Shown here piece after piece: positions 9,213 through 16,404 of a stretch of DNA of 53,846 nucleotides (its first letter is position 1; the number at the start of each line of letters is the position of its first letter). The translations under genes were made by a program, and so were the position numbers. The DNA comes from Fusobacterium sp. SYSU M8D902 (GTDB lineage: Bacteria > Fusobacteriota > Fusobacteriia > Fusobacteriales > Fusobacteriaceae), in contig NZ_JBEFNA010000002.1 in the NCBI RefSeq assembly GCF_040199715.1, positions 1-53,846 of the forward strand, read 5' to 3'. The notes beneath the pieces are model-generated. The model saw only the letters and a list, made by a program, of their open reading frames with translations, did no database searches and was not told the origin of the DNA.

Positions 9213-10436
9213 TTAATCAAATATAGCTTGTATATATTCTTTAGCTTCAAATTTTCTCAAATCTTCTATCTTTTCTCCAACACCAATAAATTTAATTGGT
9301 TTCTTTAACTCCTCTGAAATACTAAATACTATTCCTCCTTTAGCAGTTCCATCGAGTTTAGTTATAATGAACCCTGTCAACTCAGTCACTTCATTAAAAA
9401 CTTTTGCTTGATTAAGAGCATTCTGTCCTGTAGTTCCATCTATAACTAATATAGACTCATACTTTTGATCTCCCAATTTTTTCTTAATTATGTGATGAAT
9501 CTTCTCTAACTCTTTCATTAGGTTATTTTTGTTATGAAGTCTTCCAGCAGTATCTATAATAGCTATATCAGCTCCTCTTGATTGGGCAGCTGCTAAAGTA
9601 TCAAACACTACTGCTCCCGGATCTGATCCTTGAGTACTCTTTACTATCTCAGCTCCAGATCTGTTAGCCCACTCCTCTAATTGCTCTATTGCAGCAGCTC
9701 TGAAGGTATCTCCTGCTCCTAATATAACCTTTTTACCCTCTTTAACATATTTTGAAGCTAGTTTTCCTATGGTAGTTGTTTTTCCAACTCCATTTACTCC
9801 TACGACTAAAATCACATTTAGCTTTCCATCTTCAATATGTATCTCATTATCCTCTTTTATTAGGAATCCTTCCATTACCTCTCTAAGTACGGGATAAACC
9901 TCTTTAGGATCCTTTACCCCTCTTCTTTTTACCTCTTTTTCAAGCTCTTTTACTATCTTTAAAGTCATATCCATACCGATATCTGACTGTACTAGAATAT
10001 CCTCTAACTCCTCATACATCTCATCATCTATTACACTTCTTCCTAAAATAAATGATTTTAATGTACCAAACAGTCCCTCTCTAGACTTGAATAGTTTATC
10101 TTTTAATGAAGCAAAGAAGCCTTTTTTCTCCTCTTTAACCTCTTCTATCTCAACTTTTTCTGCTTCCTTTTTTGGTTCTTCTACTTGTTCATCTATTTTG
10201 TTATCTATATCACTATCTGTTTGCTCTATATTTACATCTTCTTTTTTCTCTTCAATGTTTTCTTTTTCTATCTTTGGAGCATCATTTTCAGTTTCTACTG
10301 ATAATTGTATCTCCTCTTTTTCCTCTTCGCTCTCTTGACTTTTCTCTAGTAACTCATCTATTTCAACTTCTGCTACTTTCAAGCTCTCCTGCTCATCATC
10401 TTTTTTTCTTTTAAATAGTTTACTAAAAAAACCCAT
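9213..10436 (-). CDS. ftsY: Signal recognition particle receptor FtsY
   Basis: FtsY is the membrane-associated GTPase that docks SRP-ribosome complexes at the Sec translocon. The protein (about 407 residues) has a highly acidic, Glu/Lys-rich N-terminal A domain of about 110 residues, which mediates membrane contact. The N and G domains follow, with GVNGVGKTTTIGKLA (G1), DTFRAAAIEQLE, DTAGRLHN (G3), TKLDGTAKGG (G4) and GVGEKIEDLRKF at the end. The frame is open to 10463, but AGGAGG sits six bases before the ATG at 10436, giving MGFFSKLF, a typical amphipathic FtsY beginning. The SRP partner ffh is not in the window. A hairpin terminator separates it from the FAD dehydrogenase gene upstream. 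Confidence 0.96.
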   Translation of the reverse strand: MGFFSKLFKRKKDDEQESLKVAEVEIDELLEKSQESEEEKEEIQLSVETENDAPKIEKENIEEKKEDVNIEQTDSDIDNKIDEQVEEPKKEAEKVEIEEVKEEKKGFFASLKDKLFKSREGLFGTLKSFILGRSVIDDEMYEELEDILVQSDIGMDMTLKIVKELEKEVKRRGVKDPKEVYPVLREVMEGFLIKEDNEIHIEDGKLNVILVVGVNGVGKTTTIGKLASKYVKEGKKVILGAGDTFRAAAIEQLEEWANRSGAEIVKSTQGSDPGAVVFDTLAAAQSRGADIAIIDTAGRLHNKNNLMKELEKIHHIIKKKLGDQKYESILVIDGTTGQNALNQAKVFNEVTELTGFIITKLDGTAKGGIVFSISEELKKPIKFIGVGEKIEDLRKFEAKEYIQAIFD

Positions 10437-10504
10437 TCTTCTCCTCCTAGTAATCTCTTTCACTTCATTTTACCATAAAATATTATTTTTTTCAATTCAA
10501 AGCT

Positions 10505-10557
10505 ATAAAAAATGGTGCCTTTTTCTCCAAAAAATGAAAGACAATGCACCATTTTTA
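10505..10557 (-). terminator. Terminator after the FAD dehydrogenase gene (end of the uvrB-led run)
   Basis: An 11-bp inverted repeat (AAAAATGGTGC / GCACCATTTTT, arms 10508-10518 and 10546-10556) encloses a 27-nt loop, with a T-run after the minus-strand arm. It starts 7 nt past the stop codon at 10564. The arms are A- and T-flanked on both sides, so it could act in either direction. Confidence 0.75.
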
Positions 10558-10563
10558 ACTCAA

Positions 10564-11955
10564 TTATTTACTTATTATATCTCTTACTGCAAGCATTCCC
10601 ATAACTGCTGCTATATTTAGTCCACTTCCATAACCAGAACTATCTCCTACTGCATATAGCCCTTTTAATGAAGTTTCCATATGTTCATTGATAATTAATC
10701 TTGTACTTCTAAATTTAATCTCAGGGAAGTATAATAATAGATCTCCTGAAGCAAATCCCGGAGTTATTTTATCTAAAACTTCAATAAACTCCATTATATT
10801 ATCTAGTAATCTCTGTGGACAAGCTAGAGCTATATCTCCAGCTACATAGTCCTCTGTAGTAGGAACTATATTCAATCTCTCTAATCTCTCATTTGTAGAT
10901 CTTCTTCCCTCTTTCAAGTCAGCATAAGATTGAACTAATAGTTTACCTCCAGTTAGCATAGATGACATCTTTGCTATAGCTGTAGCATATTCAAAAGGTT
11001 GATTAAATGGTTCAGTAAACTTCTTTGTACACAATAGTGCTAAGTTAGTATTAGTTGATTTTCTATCCTTATAAGCATGACCATTAGCTAATATAAAATC
11101 ATCATACTTTTCTGCAGCTATAAATCCACTTGGATTACTACAGAATGTTCTCATCTTATCTCTATAGTTTCTTGAGTAGTAGATCATCTTAGCTTCATAG
11201 AAATTTTCATTTATATCCTTCATTATAATATCAGGAATTTCAGCTCTTACTCCAATATCAATTGCACCATTCTCATATTTGATTCCGTGCTTTTGACAAA
11301 GTTCCATCATCTTTTTAGCACCACTTCTTCCCATTCCTGCAACTACATTATCTGAATAGTATCTCTCCTCTTCTCCTTTATGAGATACCACTACACCCTT
11401 CACTCTATCATCTTCAACTATTAGGCTATCCACTTCTCTTTCAGTAACAAACTCTACACCCTTTTCTATTAAATAATCTATCAATTGTGTATAAAGTTTT
11501 CTAGATCCATCTGTTCCTAAGTGCATAGTAGGTGTATCTACTAATTGTATTCTATTTTCAATACAACCTTTTTTTATCTGCTCCATAGTTTGGTTATATT
11601 TTAACCCTGTAGGTTCCTCATTAAATCCAAACTTTCTATATACTTTAACTACATCATTGATAGTGTCATTAACAAGTTTTTTTCCAGTAATTACATGTAC
11701 ATCTCCACCTACTCTATAATCCATATTGAATTTTGAATCAGAGAAAGCTCCTGCTCCACTCACTCCATAGATTATTGCACAAGTTGGACAACTCACACAT
11801 TTCCCTAATTTTTCCTTTGGACAAACTCTCTGCTTTAGCATTTTTCCCTTATCTAATATTAAAATGCTTAGCTCTGGATTTTTCTCAATAGCTTCATAAG
11901 CTCCAAAAACTCCAGCTTGTCCTCCACCTAGAAAAATAATATCATACTTTTTCAT
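10564..11955 (-). CDS. FAD-dependent dehydrogenase (COG2509-like), function unknown
   Basis: This 463-residue flavoprotein begins with a dinucleotide-binding motif, DIIFLGGGQAGVFGAYEA. A cysteine cluster follows (CPKEKLGKCVSCPTCAI, about 45-61), then GVSGAGAFSDSKFN. Together these are the signature of the uncharacterised FAD-dependent dehydrogenase family COG2509. The C-terminus has the second FAD contact, GLYAVGDSSGYGSGLNIAA. The four spaced cysteines suggest a metal or iron-sulfur site, but that is inference. AGGAG stands upstream of the ATG at 11955. It is the last gene of the long leftward run, 22 bases after the pilin-like gene, and is followed by a terminator. The substrate is unknown. 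Confidence 0.85.
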   Translation of the reverse strand: MKKYDIIFLGGGQAGVFGAYEAIEKNPELSILILDKGKMLKQRVCPKEKLGKCVSCPTCAIIYGVSGAGAFSDSKFNMDYRVGGDVHVITGKKLVNDTINDVVKVYRKFGFNEEPTGLKYNQTMEQIKKGCIENRIQLVDTPTMHLGTDGSRKLYTQLIDYLIEKGVEFVTEREVDSLIVEDDRVKGVVVSHKGEEERYYSDNVVAGMGRSGAKKMMELCQKHGIKYENGAIDIGVRAEIPDIIMKDINENFYEAKMIYYSRNYRDKMRTFCSNPSGFIAAEKYDDFILANGHAYKDRKSTNTNLALLCTKKFTEPFNQPFEYATAIAKMSSMLTGGKLLVQSYADLKEGRRSTNERLERLNIVPTTEDYVAGDIALACPQRLLDNIMEFIEVLDKITPGFASGDLLLYFPEIKFRSTRLIINEHMETSLKGLYAVGDSSGYGSGLNIAAVMGMLAVRDIISK

Positions 11956-11977
11956 AAAAAATCTCTCTCCTGTTCTT

Positions 11978-12463
11978 TTAATAGTTATTCCAATCTATTC
12001 CTTGAGAATATATATTTATTGGTAAGTTTGCATGTATCTCACCTGTTTTTCCAGTATAGTCATAATTCCAACCACCATAGTTCTCATCTTGTTTAAAACT
12101 GTTTGTATTATAAATAGAATTGCTCTCCACTATATCTTCAACAGCTGGAGTTTTAGGTAGTGTATCATGACCATAAATTTTGGCAAATGATATAAGGTTA
12201 CCATTCTCATCTGTATAATCCAGTATCCTCAAATTATCCTTAGCTCCCTCTAATGTCAAATTTGGGTACTCTCTTGTCAACTGATAATACTCTTCAAGAG
12301 CCACTCTCAATCCCTTTAGCTCCTCCAAAACTTTTTCAGCTTTTTTAGCTTCAGTTAGATCCTTAACATTATAGCTTCCTAAGATTATTACTAAGGCTGT
12401 TCCCAATATTGAAAATACTGTTGTTATTACTGTCCCACTCACTTCGTGCTTGAATATCTTCAT
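11978..12463 (-). CDS. Pseudopilin-like membrane-anchored protein
   Basis: This 161-residue protein has one N-terminal hydrophobic helix (about residues 9-29), then a long charged helix (AKKAEKVLEELKGLRVALEE). It ends in a C-terminal globular part with GGWNYDYTGKTGEIHANLP. That layout, especially the final GGWxYD..TGEIxxNLP motif, matches the type II secretion/type IV pseudopilin family. The canonical prepilin-peptidase site (Gly followed by Phe/Met-x-x-x-x-Glu) is not evident: the segment before the helix is KHEVSGTVITT. No pilus assembly genes are nearby. The gene starts three bases after the yqeH stop with only a weak Shine-Dalgarno, which suggests translational coupling. The role is unknown; a structural or surface role is inferred. 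Confidence 0.7.
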   Translation of the reverse strand: MKIFKHEVSGTVITTVFSILGTALVIILGSYNVKDLTEAKKAEKVLEELKGLRVALEEYYQLTREYPNLTLEGAKDNLRILDYTDENGNLISFAKIYGHDTLPKTPAVEDIVESNSIYNTNSFKQDENYGGWNYDYTGKTGEIHANLPINIYSQGIDWNNY

Positions 12464-12465
12464 AA

Positions 12466-13581
12466 TTATCTTTTAGGCTTGATAAAGGCATCTCTTATTA
12501 CAATTCCAGCCTCTTTTGGAGCTGTTACCTCTATCTCTAGTGGTCCTCTCTTAACTGAAATCCAACCTAGTCCTTTGAATACAAGCTCTTCTCCTGTTTT
12601 TACAACAATTTTTTGTTTTTTCTTTTCTAATTTTCTATACTCATCTCTACAGTGATCACAAGGTGGAGATAATAGATCTCCTCTATCACTCTTTAGTAAC
12701 TCCTCTAATTTTTCAGAATTAGTCTCATGGAAAGTTACCTCTTTAGCTGCATATAGTGAAAATATTGGTTTGGTCTCTTCATCATTTAGAACTTTAAACC
12801 AAACTAGCTCCCCTATAACTAAGGCTCTATCTTTTGACATTTTAAATGTCTTTCTTGAGATCTCATTAGCAGGTATCATCTTTAAGTTACAGTTTTCACA
12901 TACTAAATCTGATATTCTTCCCTCTGGAATCAATCCTGGTGTATCTATCAATGTTATCTTTGTATGAGGTATTTGATTTCTTACACTCTTCAAAGTAGTC
13001 CCTGGGTATTTAGAAACAGTTACCTTTTTCAATCCCAACAATCTATTTACTATACTTGATTTTCCTACGTTTGTTACTCCTAAAACTAAAGCTTCTACTC
13101 CATCTGGATAAAAGTGTTTTATCTTTTTAAATATTCCGTTAATTCCATATCCATTCTTACTACTTACAATGGCGATATCTAAAGGAGAAATTCCCTCTTC
13201 AGCAAGTCTTACCTTTACCCAGTTAGCCACTTCAGAAGGGTGTTTTTCATCAGGTATAAGATCCAATTTATTGATTACAACTATTGAATCCATCTCTCTT
13301 AATACATCTAATATCTCATCATCAAAAGATCCTTCAAAATCAATGATATCAAAAACAGCTATTGCCACTTGAGCATTTCCCATCTCATCTTGAACAACTC
13401 TTCTATAATCATCTCTTGTCAATTTTACTGGCATATACTTACCATAGTTTTTTATCTTGAAACATCTCTGACAATAATGGTCTCCAGCCTCTTCTAACTT
13501 AGCTGCCGGAAGATATCCATTCTTCTCTGGGTAATCACTTTGCAGTTCTATTCCACAACCGATACAAATTTTCTTACTCAT
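12466..13581 (-). CDS. yqeH: Ribosome biogenesis GTPase YqeH
   Basis: This is a circularly permuted GTPase of the YqeH type (371 residues), which assists 30S subunit maturation. The N-terminal zinc finger has CIGCG at residues 5-9 and CQRCF near 37-41. The GTPase motifs then appear in permuted order: G4 NKLD (about 104), G1 GVTNVGKSS (about 166), G3 DTPG (about 212). The C-terminal part contains an additional CxxC pair (PPCDHCRDEY). AGGAG lies before the ATG at 13581. It sits where hslU would be expected after hslV. Confidence 0.95.
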   Translation of the reverse strand: MSKKICIGCGIELQSDYPEKNGYLPAAKLEEAGDHYCQRCFKIKNYGKYMPVKLTRDDYRRVVQDEMGNAQVAIAVFDIIDFEGSFDDEILDVLREMDSIVVINKLDLIPDEKHPSEVANWVKVRLAEEGISPLDIAIVSSKNGYGINGIFKKIKHFYPDGVEALVLGVTNVGKSSIVNRLLGLKKVTVSKYPGTTLKSVRNQIPHTKITLIDTPGLIPEGRISDLVCENCNLKMIPANEISRKTFKMSKDRALVIGELVWFKVLNDEETKPIFSLYAAKEVTFHETNSEKLEELLKSDRGDLLSPPCDHCRDEYRKLEKKKQKIVVKTGEELVFKGLGWISVKRGPLEIEVTAPKEAGIVIRDAFIKPKR

Positions 13582-13598
13582 ATTATCTTCTCCTCATT

Positions 13599-14129
13599 TT
13601 AAATTACGTCATATGTAATATTTGAATTAGTATAAATACACATCTCACCTGCTATTGCCATAGCTTCTATTGCCACCTCTTCAGCTGAGATATCCTTTCC
13701 ATAAAGAAGTATTCCTTTAGCTGCTGCATAAGCATAGTTTCCTCCACTTCCTATAGCTGCTACATCTCCATCAGGCTCTATTACATCACCATTTCCAGAG
13801 AGAACCAATATACTCTCCTTATCTGCCACTATCAACATAGCATCTAAAGTTCTTAAAGCCTTGTCACTTCTCCACTCCTTAGCTAGTTCTACAGCTGATT
13901 TTTTTAGATTTCCTGAAAACTCCTCTAATTTACTTTCAAATTTATCCATCAATGCAAAAGCATCTGCTGCTGCTCCAGCAAATCCAGCCATTACATTATA
14001 TTTCTCTATTCTTCTTATTTTTTTAGCATTTCCTTTAAATACTACCTCTCCAAAAGTTACCTGCCCATCTCCTGCCATTGCAACTTTTCCATCTTTTTTT
14101 ACTGCAATTATAGTAGTAGCTCTTATCAT
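13599..14129 (-). CDS. hslV: ATP-dependent protease subunit HslV (ClpQ)
   Basis: HslV is the proteolytic chamber of the HslUV protease. The protein of 176 residues begins MIRATTIIAVKKDG. The conserved TT pair after a four-residue propeptide would expose the catalytic N-terminal threonine. AGDGQVTFG, GNAKKIRRI and GFAGAAADAFALMDKFE are family signatures. The frame is open to 14153, but AGGAG stands just before the ATG at 14129 and the resulting length is normal. The partner ATPase HslU (ClpY) is not adjacent. The next genes are yqeH downstream and the Xer-like gene upstream, although the dprA-topA-trmFO-xerC-hslV order otherwise matches Firmicutes. Confidence 0.95.
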   Translation of the reverse strand: MIRATTIIAVKKDGKVAMAGDGQVTFGEVVFKGNAKKIRRIEKYNVMAGFAGAAADAFALMDKFESKLEEFSGNLKKSAVELAKEWRSDKALRTLDAMLIVADKESILVLSGNGDVIEPDGDVAAIGSGGNYAYAAAKGILLYGKDISAEEVAIEAMAIAGEMCIYTNSNITYDVI

Positions 14130-14156
14130 ATCTGCTCTCCTCACACTATCCATTCT

Positions 14157-15026
14157 TTAAAGTTTCACTTCTATCAATTCTTGATAAACTCTTGTACTCT
14201 CAAGAGTTGCATGTCCCATCAACTCTTTTAAATATAGTAGATCCATGCCGTTATTCAGCATATGTACAGCAAATGTATGTCTAAAACTATACGGACTAAT
14301 CTCACGATCTATTCCAGCTCTCTCAGCATACCTATCTATTATTCTACGTAGAGATCTATCACTTAATCTAGTAGCTGAACCATTTACAAAGAGTATATCT
14401 GGATTGTATCTCTCTCCATATTTCTCTTTTTTAGAATCTACATATCTTTTGAAAAACTCTCTAGTTCTCTCACTAAAAAATACAACTCTATTACTCTTTC
14501 CATTTGTAACATATAGCTCTCTTCTATCTAGATCAAAAACCTTCTCTCCAACTCCTAGCATCTCTGTAGAAGTTATTCCACTGGAATACAATAGCTCCAA
14601 CATCAATCTATCTCTCAATCCATTAGCTGTTTTTAATGAGATCACATCTCGTAATCTATTGATCTCATCTAAGCTTAGTATATCTGGTTTCTCTACAAGA
14701 AAACTTGGAGAAGCTACCACTTCAACTGGACTTTGATTAACATTTCTATTTTTCACAAGATATTTAAAAAATGAACGTATAGATGATAATTTTCTATTTA
14801 CAGTTCTTTTAGTTATCCCATTCTCTTGAAGAAAAGCTATAAATCCTCTAATCATAACAGAATCTACATCTATACTCGACTCTACTCTCTCTATCTCATT
14901 TAAATATTGTGCTAATTGAAGTAAATCTTTTCTCATAGATTTTACAGTGTTCGAGCTTTTATTATCTCCAAACTCTGCAAAATATAGAAAATCTTTAATA
15001 TCTCTTTCTATATTTCTTTTCTCCAT
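14157..15026 (-). CDS. Xer-family tyrosine recombinase homologue, catalytically degenerate
   Basis: The 289-residue protein has the N-terminal SAM-like core-binding domain (residues 1-105) and C-terminal catalytic fold of XerC/XerD and lies in the xerC position of the cluster. The catalytic set is incomplete. Where XerC has an LRxSE arginine, this protein reads SGITSTEM with threonine at 152. In box II the histidine of HxxR is tyrosine (SPYSFRH, Tyr246), while Arg249, His272 and the nucleophile Tyr281 remain. Lys177 may be the beta-hairpin lysine. The frame is intact with no frameshift, so it is maintained as a protein. It could bind DNA without cutting, act with a second recombinase, or have reduced activity. 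The symbol xerC is withheld for this reason. Confidence 0.85.
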   Translation of the reverse strand: MEKRNIERDIKDFLYFAEFGDNKSSNTVKSMRKDLLQLAQYLNEIERVESSIDVDSVMIRGFIAFLQENGITKRTVNRKLSSIRSFFKYLVKNRNVNQSPVEVVASPSFLVEKPDILSLDEINRLRDVISLKTANGLRDRLMLELLYSSGITSTEMLGVGEKVFDLDRRELYVTNGKSNRVVFFSERTREFFKRYVDSKKEKYGERYNPDILFVNGSATRLSDRSLRRIIDRYAERAGIDREISPYSFRHTFAVHMLNNGMDLLYLKELMGHATLESTRVYQELIEVKL

Positions 15027-15083
15027 ATTTAACTATACCACTCCAAATTATATAACATTTCTCTCTCTGGTACAACTATAAAT

Positions 15084-16394
15084 TTATTTAACATCAGCTA
15101 ATCTAGTATCTAAATACTCTAAAGCTATTGTAGAGATCTTGTTATATCTCTCTTTTTTATCTCTTATTCTCTCATCTAAGCTTCTTATAATTCCAAAATT
15201 TGGTCCCATTGGTTGAAAGTTTTTCTTATCCTCAGTTATATATTTAACCATTGCTCCAATAGCACTTCTGTCATCTAATACAAATGGCTCTTTTCCTGAC
15301 AATCTATTAGCTATATTTATAGCAGCCATCATTCCTGTAGCCACAGAGGATACATAACCTTCACTTCCTGTGATCTGACCTGCAAAATACACATTGTCTC
15401 TAGTTTTTAATTTTAAACTCTCATCTAATAATTGAGTTGAATTTATAAATGTATTTCTATGCATAACTCCATATCTTATAAACTCCGCATTTTCAAGCCC
15501 AGGTATCATAGAGAAAACTCTCTTCTGCTCTCCCCATTTCAAATTTGTTTGAAAACCTACTAAGTTATATAATTTTCCCTCTTTATCATCCTGTCTCAAT
15601 TGAACAACTGCATAATCCATCTTATCTGTTTTAGGATTTATAAGCCCTTTTGGTTTTAATGGTCCAAATACAAGTGTTCTCTCCCCAGTCATAGCTATTC
15701 TCTCTACTGGCATACAAGCATCAAATATTTTCTCCTCCTCAAATGCTTTTAATGGAGCTCTTTCTGCAGCTATTAGAGCATTGTAGAAGTTATAATACTG
15801 CTCCTTATCCATTGGGCAATTTATATACTCTCCCTCACCCTTACCATAACGAGACTGTCTGTATGCTATATCCATATTTATCGACTCCAATGTAACTATT
15901 GGAGCTGCTGCATCATAAAAATATAGATAATCACTATGAGTAATCTCAGCAATCTTTTTAGATAATCCTTCAGATGTAAGTGGTCCTGAAGCAATAAGAA
16001 CAATCTTATCCTCTGGTATCTCAGTTAACTCCTCTTCGATTATCTCTACATTCTCCATCTCTTTTAAAACTCTAGTTATCTCTTGAGAGAATCCATCTCT
16101 ATCCACAGCTAGAGCTTGTCCTGCTGGAACTCTATTTCTATCTGCACTCTTTATTACCAACGAATCTAATCTTCTTAACTCCTCTTTCATAAGTCCTGAT
16201 GCATTGGCTAGGTTATCCGCTCCCAATGAATTACTACACACTAACTCAGCAAAATCATCACTTTTATGAGCTTCTGTCTTCTTATGTCTCTTCATCTCAT
16301 AAAGTTTAACTTTTATCCCTCTTTTACCAAGTTGATAAGCTGCCTCACTTCCAGCAAGTCCAGCTCCTACTACTATTACCTCTTTATTTGTCAT
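15084..16394 (-). CDS. trmFO: Folate/FAD-dependent tRNA (uracil-54-C5)-methyltransferase TrmFO
   Basis: TrmFO makes ribothymidine at position 54 of the T-loop of tRNA, using methylenetetrahydrofolate and FADH2. The 436 residues open with the FAD-binding VIVVGAGLAGSEAAYQL. The conserved ELVCSNSLGADN contains a cysteine of the active-site region, and YFAGQITGSEGYVSSVATG near the C-terminus is the second FAD contact. Length is normal. AAGGAG lies six bases before the ATG at 16394. The gene is 10 bases downstream of topA, as in many Firmicutes. Confidence 0.97.
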   Translation of the reverse strand: MTNKEVIVVGAGLAGSEAAYQLGKRGIKVKLYEMKRHKKTEAHKSDDFAELVCSNSLGADNLANASGLMKEELRRLDSLVIKSADRNRVPAGQALAVDRDGFSQEITRVLKEMENVEIIEEELTEIPEDKIVLIASGPLTSEGLSKKIAEITHSDYLYFYDAAAPIVTLESINMDIAYRQSRYGKGEGEYINCPMDKEQYYNFYNALIAAERAPLKAFEEEKIFDACMPVERIAMTGERTLVFGPLKPKGLINPKTDKMDYAVVQLRQDDKEGKLYNLVGFQTNLKWGEQKRVFSMIPGLENAEFIRYGVMHRNTFINSTQLLDESLKLKTRDNVYFAGQITGSEGYVSSVATGMMAAINIANRLSGKEPFVLDDRSAIGAMVKYITEDKKNFQPMGPNFGIIRSLDERIRDKKERYNKISTIALEYLDTRLADVK

Positions 16395-16404
16395 TAAGTA
16401 CTCC

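Noticed and set aside
10087-10414. Serine- and leucine-rich frames on the plus strand opposite ftsY
   Set aside because: They mirror the low-complexity Glu/Lys-rich A domain of FtsY and have no ribosome sites.
14129-14157. Translation of hslV from ATG 14153, close to the Xer stop
   Set aside because: It would add eight residues before the propeptide; AGGAG lies just before the ATG at 14129, which gives the usual length.
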